From Rhodococcus erythropolis NBRC 15567 (GTDB taxonomy: Bacteria > Actinomycetota > Actinomycetes > Mycobacteriales > Mycobacteriaceae): a DNA stretch of 64,000 nucleotides. Within the stretch, counting starts at the first letter, position 1, and every line of letters starts with the position of its first letter. Below the pieces are notes generated by a model. It had not been told where the DNA came from. It saw nothing but the letters and a program-made list of their open reading frames with translations, and ran no database searches. Below, piece by piece: positions 25,831 to 32,349 of this stretch. Position numbers and translations under genes: made by a program. Location: assembly GCF_001552595.1 (NCBI RefSeq), contig NZ_BCRM01000013.1:1-64000 (forward strand), written 5' to 3'.

Positions 25831-26088
25831 GTGAACCATATGACCGTGACGACCGAACACCTGCGTGCACTGCTGGGCAGCGGGCCCCATTCGGAATTGG
25901 TAGCGATTGGGGGTGAGATCGAGATCTACGTCCCCGATGAAGAAGGGTTCGGCCTCGATGGTATCTCGCTTGTCACTCGCGAGCAGTTGGCCGAGCGCCT
26001 ACCGTCCTCGCCCGACAACCCCGACGAAGGTGAACTACGTATCGCGGCAGAATCGTTGAGCGAGATGATCGCCGAACTCGGCGGCTGA
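25831..26088 (+). CDS. small acidic protein (85 aa), probable SigF-regulated
   Basis: GTG 25831 has RBS GGAG about 7 nt upstream; an in-frame ATG at 25840 is the alternative. The protein is soluble and acidic (VAIGGEIEIYVPDEEGFGLDGISLV then an Asp/Pro-rich linker and a C-terminal helix). No domain is recognised. A strong SigF-type promoter match precedes it, placing it in the general-stress regulon by inference. Confidence 0.68.
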   Translation: MNHMTVTTEHLRALLGSGPHSELVAIGGEIEIYVPDEEGFGLDGISLVTREQLAERLPSSPDNPDEGELRIAAESLSEMIAELGG

Positions 26089-26113
26089 AGTCTGAAGTTC
26101 GGGGCAGCTGACT

Positions 26114-26272
26114 TCAGATCTGCGGGATCGGATCCGGGGGATACGGGTTCGGTGGCGTCGGAGTCGGTGGCACGGGCGGGGGATTCAGCGGATCGGGTGG
26201 TGCCGGCGCGGGTGGTGTCGGCGACCCCGGGTCGGGGACGGGGCCCGGATCCGGTGGTGGGGGAGTGGTCAT
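26114..26272 (-). CDS. proline-rich small protein (52 aa)
   Basis: From ATG 26272 (or GTG 26308, directly behind the stop of the Asp23-like gene) the ORF encodes MTTPPPPDPGPVPDPGSPTP and continues as a PPxP repeat to the end. Half of the residues are Pro. It is possibly a disordered or wall-spanning peptide, but such low-complexity G+C-rich frames can be chance. It is on the same strand as, and directly after, the ECF sigma and Asp23-like genes. Confidence 0.4.
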   Translation of the reverse strand: MTTPPPPDPGPVPDPGSPTPPAPAPPDPLNPPPVPPTPTPPNPYPPDPIPQI

Positions 26273-26308
26273 GAGTGCCGGGTTCCCAAACACTTGCCGA
26301 ACAAACAC

Positions 26309-26806
26309 CTAGTGCTCGGCGTGGCTTTTGGTGTTCTCCTCGGCAGGTAGATCATCCACGATGTCGACTACGGCGATGTGGACGTTCTCTGCAGAGACGG
26401 GTGGGTCCATGTCGCCGAGGATCAGGTGAACGACATCGACGACGGTGAATCGAACCCGGTCCGACAGTTCGGCCAGATCCACTCCGTATGGCGCTGCCAG
26501 TTCGATACGTAGTGAACGTATTTCGTGGCCGTCGACGAAGAACTCGATACTGCTCGGCGAGCAGTGGTGTCGAGAACGTATCTCGGCGGCCAAATGGGTG
26601 CGGAGTACGTGATCGCTCACCGACACCGTGCCTAGACGTGGACCTTCGGACGCGTGTGCGTCGAGCGGCCAACCGGACGCCGAGGTCGACCGTAGCGCCC
26701 GGATCACCTTGTCGCTGATTCGATCCCAGCCTGGCTCAGGAGCGTTCCGCAGGACGTCGGATGCGTGCGCCATCAATGCGTCGGTTCGTGATTCAGTCAT
26801 CGCCAC
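26309..26806 (-). CDS. Asp23/Gls24-related protein coupled to ECF sigma factor
   Basis: A 165-aa soluble protein with an Asp23-like core: VSVSDHVLRTHLAAEIRSRHHCSPSSIEFFVDGHEIRSLRIELAAPYGVDLAELSDRVRFTVVDVVHLILG. This pattern (amphipathic strand, then YGxxLxxLxxxVR) recurs in the divergent Asp23 operon. The start overlaps the ECF sigma gene by 10 nt. It occupies the place of an anti-sigma factor but has no zinc motif or membrane helix, so it may be a sensor or a decoy homologue of the Asp23 proteins. Confidence 0.72.
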   Translation of the reverse strand: MAMTESRTDALMAHASDVLRNAPEPGWDRISDKVIRALRSTSASGWPLDAHASEGPRLGTVSVSDHVLRTHLAAEIRSRHHCSPSSIEFFVDGHEIRSLRIELAAPYGVDLAELSDRVRFTVVDVVHLILGDMDPPVSAENVHIAVVDIVDDLPAEENTKSHAEH

Positions 26807-27375
26807 CTCGTCATTCGTTCACTCAGGTTAGCCCGTGCACGATGGTGATGCCCTCGCACTGCATCCGGAGTGAGTCTCAGAATCTTGCCGATTTGAACGA
26901 ACGTGAGCATCTCCACCTCTCGCAGCGTCCAGGCCGCACGCTGGCGATAAGGCAATTCACCCAACGCTTCTTCCAGTGCCTCCAGGAACGCGGCGTTCGA
27001 GGTCGTGTCGAACGGGCCGGCCTCGGGAGACGGCACGAGAGGATCCAGCAGCTTGTCGTCGATCGGTTGCGCTCTCTTGATTCGATAGCTGTCCACGATC
27101 TTTCGGGAACAGATCGCGAAAAGCCATGTTCGCATCGACGATTCGCCACGAAATGAATCGAGTCGGCGCCACGCGGCCACGAAGGTGTCCTGGACTACCT
27201 CGAGAATGTCGCCTTCATCTGCGAGCATTCGACGCGCATAGCGGTGAAGTGCAGGTCCGTAGTAGTGCACCAGTGACTCGAATGCTTCTCGGTCGCCGAG
27301 TATCGCAGCGTCCACCGTTGCGGTGTCCAAGCCGTCAGGTGCTTCGGTGAGCCCCTGTGTGTGCGGTAACGCCAC
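26797..27375 (-). CDS. ECF-type RNA polymerase sigma factor
   Basis: A 192-aa sigma-70 family protein with region 2 (LVHYYGPALHRYARRMLADEGDILEVVQDTFVAAWRRLDSF, SSMRTWLFAICSRKIVDSYR) and region 4 (LPYRQRAAWTLREVEMLTFVQIGKILRLTPDAVRGHHHRARANLSE). It lacks region 3, as ECF factors do. It is divergent from the Asp23/Gls24 operon, which it probably controls. The 186-bp gap contains a short dyad GTTAC-N5-GTAAC at 27449-27463. Confidence 0.9.
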   Translation of the reverse strand: MALPHTQGLTEAPDGLDTATVDAAILGDREAFESLVHYYGPALHRYARRMLADEGDILEVVQDTFVAAWRRLDSFRGESSMRTWLFAICSRKIVDSYRIKRAQPIDDKLLDPLVPSPEAGPFDTTSNAAFLEALEEALGELPYRQRAAWTLREVEMLTFVQIGKILRLTPDAVRGHHHRARANLSERMTRWR

Positions 27376-27561
27376 AGTCGCTCCTCTCGCGGAAATGCGG
27401 AAAACTCGGCTGCGTTCGAAGATTGTTCGCCCGGCCGGGGCGTTGAATGTTACGGACAGTAACTAACAAGTGTCAGTGATGCACGTCACCTGACTGGGGC
27501 ATTCGGTTTTGCCTTCGAGTGACGACTACACAGGTAGATCGATCAACAGGAGGAGATGACA

Positions 27562-28026
27562 ATGGTCAGCACACAGGTTGCGACAGCATCTACGAAGGAT
27601 GTTGCATCATCGAACGACTCGGCTCTCGTGAGCTCTCAAGGAAAGACGTCGATCGCCGACACCGTTGTCTCGAAGATTGCCGGCATCGCCACGCGAGAGG
27701 TGAGCGGTGTGTACGACGTCGGCGGCGGAGCGTCCCGGGTTGTCGGGGCACTGCGCGAGCGGATCCCCGGCGCGAGTGTCAACCACTCCCAGGGAGTATC
27801 GGTCGAGGTCGGCGAAAAGCAGGCAGCGGTCGACATCGACATCGTGGCCGAGTACGGCGTATCGCTCGCCGATCTGGCCACCGGCATTCGCCGCAACGTC
27901 ATTGCGGCGCTCGAACGGATGACGGGTCTCGAAGTGACCGAGGTGAACATCACAGTTCACGACGTCCACCTCGACGAGGGCAGCGACGACGAAACCGGCG
28001 AGCCCAAGACTGCACGGGTGCAGTGA
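27562..28026 (+). CDS. Asp23/Gls24 family envelope stress protein
   Basis: A 154-aa protein with the Asp23 domain: TSIADTVVSKIAGIATREVSGVYDVGG, VSVEVGEKQAAVDIDIVAEYGVSLADLATGIRRNVIAALERMTGLEVTEVNITVHDVHL. In Staphylococcus Asp23 is a membrane-tethered envelope-stress protein; here it leads an eight-gene operon. ATG 27562 is chosen because AGGAGGAG ends at 27555; ATG 27556 overlaps that site. Confidence 0.9.
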   Translation: MVSTQVATASTKDVASSNDSALVSSQGKTSIADTVVSKIAGIATREVSGVYDVGGGASRVVGALRERIPGASVNHSQGVSVEVGEKQAAVDIDIVAEYGVSLADLATGIRRNVIAALERMTGLEVTEVNITVHDVHLDEGSDDETGEPKTARVQ

Positions 28027-28307
28027 GTTCCGAAATCGCTGACACCATCGCGGCGGCTGTGACGGGGGTACCTGGGGTCGCCTCGCTTCATGCCGGAATG
28101 TTCGGCGAGGTTGGCACGTACCTCCCCGGTCGCCGCGTCGTCGGCGTGCGGGTGACGGAGTCGTCGACAGACATCCATGTGTGCATCTTCGCCGACGCCG
28201 CCGTTCGAGACACGGCTTTACGTATCCGCCAAGCGGTTTCAGGACTCGTTACAGGCCCCGTGAACGTGACAGTGGAAGACGTAGTCGGTCGTGGACGCGA
28301 TGCCTGA
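28023..28307 (+). CDS. small Asp23-like protein (94 aa)
   Basis: GTG 28023 overlaps the stop of the previous gene (GTGA). The product (MSSEIADTIAAAVTGVPGVASLHAGMFGEVGTYLPGRRVVGVRVT then FADAAVRDTALRIRQAVSGLVTGPVNVTVEDV) follows the Asp23 beta-alpha pattern: self-start GVPGVASLHAG, exposed strand, and a final VNVTVEDV strand. It is a reduced paralogue. Function is inferred only from the context. Confidence 0.78.
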   Translation: MSSEIADTIAAAVTGVPGVASLHAGMFGEVGTYLPGRRVVGVRVTESSTDIHVCIFADAAVRDTALRIRQAVSGLVTGPVNVTVEDVVGRGRDA

Positions 28308-28566
28308 GCACTCTCGGGGTTCAGTTCCCGATCGACGATCCGCACGCCGAGAGGCGATCAGGAACTACCACCCCGACGTGGGCGGATCTGCCGACGCGCT
28401 CAATCGAGCACTCGAACGCGTCGACCGGGACTTCGCATCCCCGATCGGTGTGGTTGTGCGCACGTCGCTGCGCGGCACGATGCGACAGATAGCCAAACCC
28501 GTTCGGGCCCAGTACACGCGGGTGCGCGCTCGGTTTCCGGGTGCAAAGACCTACACCGAGATCTGA
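28291..28566 (+). CDS. small protein with partial J-domain (HPD) motif (91 aa)
   Basis: GTG 28291 or ATG 28300 starts a short basic protein overlapping the preceding gene. Residues about 20-48 read REAIRNYHPDVGGSADALNRALERVDRDF. This matches the HPD loop and helix III of DnaJ J-domains (HPDxGGS...N.A), but helices I and II are not evident. The C-terminal half is basic (VRTSLRGTMRQIAKPVRAQYTRVRARFPG). It could recruit DnaK-type chaperones to the Asp23 system, or be a degenerate J-like fold. Confidence 0.7.
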   Translation: MDAMPEHSRGSVPDRRSARREAIRNYHPDVGGSADALNRALERVDRDFASPIGVVVRTSLRGTMRQIAKPVRAQYTRVRARFPGAKTYTEI

Positions 28567-28604
28567 CAGGCACCATCGAACATCATCCACAACGGAGGAT
28601 TCAC

Positions 28605-28784
28605 ATGACCACCTCGACTGTCGGCCTACTGGCAGGACTACTTCTCGGAGTCGCAGCTGCTGCAGGCGGTTTCACCGGATTCCTCATCGCTCTGGTTCTC
28701 GGTGTGATCGGATACCTCGTCGGTGGTCAGCGTGACGGCGAGTTCGATCTCGGTGTGATGCTGAAGGGTCGCGGACGTGGCTGA
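28605..28784 (+). CDS. small membrane protein of the Asp23 operon (59 aa)
   Basis: GGAGG at 28594-28598 precedes ATG 28605. The protein has two hydrophobic helices (VGLLAGLLLGVAAAAGGFTGF and LIALVLGVIGYLVGG) joined by a short turn, then a charged tail (QRDGEFDLGVMLKGRGRG). It resembles the small DUF2273-type membrane partners found in Asp23/AmaP operons. It overlaps the next gene by 8 nt. Probably helps anchor Asp23 proteins at the membrane. Confidence 0.75.
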   Translation: MTTSTVGLLAGLLLGVAAAAGGFTGFLIALVLGVIGYLVGGQRDGEFDLGVMLKGRGRG

Positions 28785-29169
28785 GACAGCTCGACCGGAG
28801 TCGTCTGTGCTTGGTGAGCCGGGCGATCGCGGAACGCTGACGATTCGAGACAGAGTCGCGCAGAAGTTGGTTCTCGAGGCGACGCGCGGAACCCCGGGGG
28901 TGCGCCATCACGCCGCCGGCATGGACAAACTGACCGGGCGCGAATTGCCGAGGGCGCGAGTGCTGGTATCCGGCAAGCGGGTACGGGCCAAGGTGGACAT
29001 CGCGATCGAGTGGCCCGGATCCTTGTCGGTCATCGGTACCGCGGTGCGAGAGAACGTGACAACCCAGTTGCAGTCTGTATCGGGCCTGGACGTAGACGGC
29101 GTGGACGTGGCGATCGTGAGCGTTCTCCCGGCATCGACCAAGCGTGACGCGGGAAGGAAAGTGCGATGA
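28777..29169 (+). CDS. Asp23/Gls24 family protein (second full paralogue)
   Basis: 130 aa with an Asp23 core: LTIRDRVAQKLVLEATRGTPGVRHHAAG, ARVLVSGKRVRAKVDIAIEWPGSLSVIGTAVRENVTTQLQSVSGLDVDGVDVAIVSV. GTG 28777 overlaps the previous gene; its stop overlaps the next start (29166). Together with 27562 and 28023 it makes three plus-strand Asp23-like proteins, and the gene at 26309 is a fourth copy on the minus strand. Confidence 0.86.
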   Translation: MAETARPESSVLGEPGDRGTLTIRDRVAQKLVLEATRGTPGVRHHAAGMDKLTGRELPRARVLVSGKRVRAKVDIAIEWPGSLSVIGTAVRENVTTQLQSVSGLDVDGVDVAIVSVLPASTKRDAGRKVR

Positions 29170-29735
29170 CCGCCGACAAGGTCGCACCACCCACTGCCTC
29201 GAGGGCTGCTGCTCCTGTTCCCCTTGCGGCGCCCGGATCGGCCGTCACGGGATTCCTCATCGCCGCGGCGCTACTTGCGCTCGGCGTGGTCGGCGTCCGC
29301 GACGCGCTGGTGGATACCGGCGTGATCACCGGGTCGCAGTGGATACCAAGTGCTGCCGCATATGTGGACGGGCTCGCGTACCAGGGTTGGATGTTGCCGG
29401 CGGGGATCGCAGCCGTCGTTCTCGGCCTGTGGTTCGTCATCCTCGGACTCAAACCGCGACGAAAGACTGCCAATGCCTTGGTCGGAGTCGCGAATACATG
29501 GATCGATCCCGCCGATGTAGCGGCGATAGCGTCTGTTCGCGTCGAGTCACTGGCCCAGGTTCGATCCGCTTCGTCCCACGCGACCCGGCGCAAGCTGGAA
29601 GTGAAGGCCTCGGTCACGCCCGATGGAGCCGCCACCGCTGAATCGGAAATCCGTGCGGTGCTGGGGGACTTGGCCGGGTCGCTGTCACCATCGCCGCGAA
29701 TCAAGGTTCGTATCCAGACGGGATCACTGTCATGA
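29166..29735 (+). CDS. DUF6286-like membrane protein of the Asp23 operon (189 aa)
   Basis: It has an N-terminal Pro/Ala-rich cytosolic part, two transmembrane helices (GFLIAAALLALGVVGVRDAL and WMLPAGIAAVVLGLWFVILGL) and a C-terminal soluble alpha/beta domain (NTWIDPADVAAIASVRVESLAQVRS...KLEVKASVTPDG). The soluble domain resembles the ones in AmaP-type anchors. It overlaps both neighbours by 4 nt. Probably an envelope-stress scaffold. Confidence 0.78.
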   Translation: MTADKVAPPTASRAAAPVPLAAPGSAVTGFLIAAALLALGVVGVRDALVDTGVITGSQWIPSAAAYVDGLAYQGWMLPAGIAAVVLGLWFVILGLKPRRKTANALVGVANTWIDPADVAAIASVRVESLAQVRSASSHATRRKLEVKASVTPDGAATAESEIRAVLGDLAGSLSPSPRIKVRIQTGSLS

Positions 29736-30316
29736 CTCGGACGGCGACGGCGATGGATCGCGTGGCGACATGCGTCGTGGGGATGCTCGCGATAGCGCTG
29801 GGAGTTGCAGCGATCCTGTGGAATCGCGACGTGATCAAGGATTTCCCGGCGCGTATCGAGATCCCGTGGGCTGAAGATCTTGTCGATCACTCGTGGTGGC
29901 CATGGGCTGTCGGAGCTGGGGGAGTACTGCTAGTCCTCCTCGCGTTGCGGTGGTTGATCGCGCATGTGCCGCTGCGTCGGGTGAAGGAGATCACGGTCCC
30001 TGGGTCGAACTCGCACAATTCCATCACCGCGGATCTGGGTGCGGTGGCGGAAGGGGCGAGCGCATCACTGGAGGACTTCGACGAAGTGTCGCGTGTCCGA
30101 GGAAAAGCGTTGCTCGATCGTGGAGTTCGCACGATCGATTTGCGAGTGACATTGAGACGTAGCGTCGTATCCGGATCGGAAACGTTGTCCGAGTTGATTT
30201 CTCGCGTCACTGACACGGGGGATCAAGTCGAGTCGATGGTCGGTGATCCATCCGTCGCGACCAGAACTCACATCGCCGTGGAAAGCGCGAAACGCGATGA
30301 GCCGAGAACTCTCTGA
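29732..30316 (+). CDS. AmaP-like alkaline-shock membrane anchor (194 aa)
   Basis: Two transmembrane helices (CVVGMLAIALGVAAILW and WAVGAGGVLLVLLALRWLI) flank a short periplasmic loop, and a C-terminal cytosolic domain (SITADLGAVAEGASASLEDFDEVSRVRGKALLDRGVRTIDLRVTLRRS) follows. This topology is that of AmaP, which tethers Asp23 to the membrane in firmicutes. It overlaps the flanking genes. Confidence 0.77.
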   Translation: MTRTATAMDRVATCVVGMLAIALGVAAILWNRDVIKDFPARIEIPWAEDLVDHSWWPWAVGAGGVLLVLLALRWLIAHVPLRRVKEITVPGSNSHNSITADLGAVAEGASASLEDFDEVSRVRGKALLDRGVRTIDLRVTLRRSVVSGSETLSELISRVTDTGDQVESMVGDPSVATRTHIAVESAKRDEPRTL

Positions 30317-30503
30317 TCAATCGAGGTTTGAGCCTCCCGGTGACCGGGTATTGGTAGACCTCCCGATCGTGCACAGAGTCATGGATGTTGCTGTGGCACT
30401 GTGTGTCACGGTGCTCCTTGCGACCGTCACTTCGATGGCGATCGCGATCGTAGTGACGCTGATCATGTGCGCGTCGGTGAGTGTCGTTTCTCGTATGTGG
30501 TGA
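30297..30503 (+). CDS. small membrane protein closing the Asp23 operon (68 aa)
   Basis: ATG 30297 lies inside the end of the previous gene (20-nt overlap). A hydrophilic N-terminus (MSRELSDQSRFEPPGDRVLVDLP) is followed by a long hydrophobic region (VMDVAVALCVTVLLATVTSMAIAIVVTLIMCASV), one or two membrane helices. No family is recognised. Confidence 0.65.
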   Translation: MSRELSDQSRFEPPGDRVLVDLPIVHRVMDVAVALCVTVLLATVTSMAIAIVVTLIMCASVSVVSRMW

Positions 30504-30557
30504 ATCGCCAGTCATTTTGGTTCTGTCGTGAACACCTGATAGAAAGGTAAGCAGACA

Positions 30558-30644
30558 ATGTGGCTGCTACTGAGTGCACGATCCCCCGCGTCGTGCGGCG
30601 GAGAGTCCGGTTGTGTGCAAACACAACCCGCGATCACGGTCTAG
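30558..30644 (+). CDS. possible 28-aa leader peptide upstream of glsB
   Basis: ATG 30558 has AAAGG 12 nt upstream; the frame reads MWLLLSARSPASCGGESGCV and ends at TAG 30642. It contains a hairpin with 8-bp arms and a GCAA tetraloop (30609-30628). It may be a leader ORF with an attenuation-type structure ahead of glsB, or chance. The rest of 30504-30725 holds nothing else recognisable. Confidence 0.25.
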   Translation: MWLLLSARSPASCGGESGCVQTQPAITV

Positions 30645-30725
30645 TTGCGCGGGCCGATCGCTCGGAACTCTCCCTTCACCGGCAGTCACTCATTGCGCCG
30701 TCCCTCTTTACTCTAAGGAGTTCAA

Positions 30726-30989
30726 ATGCTTCCTCTCGGTATCATCGCCTGGATCATCATCGGTGGGCTGGCGGGTTGGATCGGCAGTAAGATCATGAAA
30801 ACCGATGCGCAGCAGGGGATCTTCCTCAACATCGTTGTCGGTGTGATCGGCGGCCTGATCGGTGGTTTCCTGCTTCGAGTCTTCGGCGTCGATGTCGAGG
30901 GTGCAGGCTGGATCTTCAGCTTCCTCACTTGCCTTCTCGGTGCAGTCATCTTGCTGTTCCTGGTCAAGGCAGTCACCGGAAAGCGCTGA
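30726..30989 (+). CDS. GlsB/YeaQ/YmgE family stress membrane protein
   Basis: An 87-aa protein with three transmembrane helices and Gly zipper motifs: IAWIIIGGLAGWIGSKIMK, IFLNIVVGVIGGLIGGFLLRVFG, WIFSFLTCLLGAVILLFLV. This is the typical transglycosylase-associated/GlsB family, induced by envelope and general stress. RBS AAGGAG precedes ATG 30726. Function in the membrane is unknown. Confidence 0.93.
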   Translation: MLPLGIIAWIIIGGLAGWIGSKIMKTDAQQGIFLNIVVGVIGGLIGGFLLRVFGVDVEGAGWIFSFLTCLLGAVILLFLVKAVTGKR

Positions 30990-31089
30990 CACATTTGTCC
31001 ACGCAGTTCGAGTTCGACTGAATCCCACGGCCGAATCCCACGGCCGAACGCACGACCGAATCCACACCGAATTCAAGAAGGAGAAACAC

Positions 31090-31287
31090 ATGTCTGACTT
31101 CATCGACAAGGCAAAGCACCGCGCTGAGGATCTCATCGGCGAAGCCAAGGAAAAGATCGGAAATGCCACGGGCAATGACGATCTGGCTGCCGAAGGTGTT
31201 GCCGATCAGGGCGAGGCAAAGGTCAAGAAGGCCGGAGACACTGTCAGTGACAAGGTCTCGGATATCAAGGACAAGTTCACAAGCTGA
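31090..31287 (+). CDS. CsbD-family stress protein
   Basis: A 65-aa hydrophilic protein: MSDFIDKAKHRAEDLIGEAKEKIG, followed by DLAAEGVADQGEAKVKKAGD and further charged helix. CsbD proteins are part of general-stress regulons, are largely helical or disordered, and have no known activity. RBS AAGGAG is at 31078-31083. The leader contains a 15-bp-period direct repeat of GAATCCCACGGCC. A strong terminator follows. Confidence 0.93.
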   Translation: MSDFIDKAKHRAEDLIGEAKEKIGNATGNDDLAAEGVADQGEAKVKKAGDTVSDKVSDIKDKFTS

Positions 31288-31297
31288 ATGAGTTTCG

Positions 31298-31334
31298 GCG
31301 CGGTTGACCGGCATGTCCGGTCAACCGCGCTTTT
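31298..31334 (+). terminator. csbD terminator
   Basis: A 14-bp perfect stem (GCGCGGTTGACCGG at 31298-31311 and its complement at 31317-31330), a 5-nt loop and a TTTT tail. The right arm extends into the last codons of the convergent gene at 31321, so it may also affect that transcript. Confidence 0.9.
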
Positions 31335-32043
31335 GTGTGTCTCCTCGGCCGTCGCGGCTACCGCGATACGCTAGCTTCCGCGTTTCCGCGAGCCACTCCG
31401 GAAGCATGCGCATGTGTGCCGGCCTGTTCAGGATCGGATCGAGGGACGGCTGGAGGCAATCCGGGTGGTCCTCGACTTCGTCGAGACAGAGATGTCCGAT
31501 CGGTATCAACTGAAGTTGAATTCTCGCGAGGTACACGGAGAAGTGCAGCGGGGAATGATCGACCGCAGCTTTTAATGCAGACAAAGAAGTGCCGGCCGGG
31601 TGGATGCCGCGCGGTGTCACGATCAGCCACGCCGCGGCCCCGCCCGCGCGTGAGTAAGGAACCAGTGTGCTGTATCTCGCGCCGTTCCACGAGAAAGCCG
31701 GAGCTGGAAACATTTTCGAGAAGGTAGAAAGTCCTGATGTTGCGAGAAGAATGTCCCACGGGTTTTCATCTGCGCCGACATCGTGCAACCGAAGCGCCAG
31801 GCCAAGTATGTCGGGTAGGTCTCCCGGAATTCCGAGTGCTTTCGACATTCGAGCGGTGACGGTAATCGTCGACGACTCCGTTACCGGCCACCACGGGGTG
31901 GCCGGCTTCAATGTTCCCTTCAGTTCGATCCCGTGCGGGTGAAAAACCCTGGCCATGCGCAGCGATGATGCGAAGTGGAACGGTGCGCCGACCAGCTTTC
32001 CGATGGCGCTCTTGCCGGCGGGGATGATCGAATTGAGCGTCAC
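31321..32043 (-). CDS. conserved actinobacterial protein (240 aa), unknown function
   Basis: The sequence ARVFHPHGIELKGTLKP, TARMSKALGIPGDLPDILGLALRLHD, PWDILLATSG matches an actinobacterial family sometimes labelled phosphodiesterase without evidence. The first segment also resembles small catalase-fold proteins (RMSKALG...LPDILGLALR is reminiscent of the catalase-related lipid-binding or heme fold). No metallophosphoesterase motif is present. It is monocistronic, divergent from the polysaccharide operon. Confidence 0.75.
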   Translation of the reverse strand: MTLNSIIPAGKSAIGKLVGAPFHFASSLRMARVFHPHGIELKGTLKPATPWWPVTESSTITVTARMSKALGIPGDLPDILGLALRLHDVGADENPWDILLATSGLSTFSKMFPAPAFSWNGARYSTLVPYSRAGGAAAWLIVTPRGIHPAGTSLSALKAAVDHSPLHFSVYLARIQLQLIPIGHLCLDEVEDHPDCLQPSLDPILNRPAHMRMLPEWLAETRKLAYRGSRDGRGDTQKRG

Positions 32044-32349
32044 AGCTTCCTTATCTGAGAATTCTCCGCCCCCCGAAGCGCCCAGACTGGACGGACGTTC
32101 AGGCGTGTTGACGGGCTTGCCGACGGTTTCTTTCGGCTTCCCAGCGGCAGCGATTGCTAATCATGTGACGCGCCGTAACAAAAGTCTCGCCGGTCGGGAT
32201 AATTAGCCAAACGCACAAATTGGTCGTTATGGTTCGTTTGTCCGTAACGGTGCGATCGGACCTGCGACCGTCGCGAACTGGCGAGATTGCTACTCGTGAT
32301 TTGTGTTTGGTGATTGCGCGGAAACAAGAAATGTCGAGGAGACACGCTG
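32044..32349. promoter_or_regulatory. divergent region before the polysaccharide (BcsB-like) operon
   Basis: 306 bases, A+T-richer than the flanks around 32180-32250, are likely to hold promoters in both directions. The BcsB-like gene RBS is GAGGAG at 32336-32341. No clear operator or ORF was found. Confidence 0.4.

Noticed and set aside
27519-28307. Long 262-codon plus-strand frame covering the Asp23 genes
   Set aside because: Only its last 94 codons (from GTG 28023) are a gene; the rest is an Arg/His-rich shadow of the Asp23 gene in another frame.
31321-32043. Phosphodiesterase annotation for the 240-aa protein
   Set aside because: No metallophosphoesterase or HD motif is present; the label seems to be inherited annotation.
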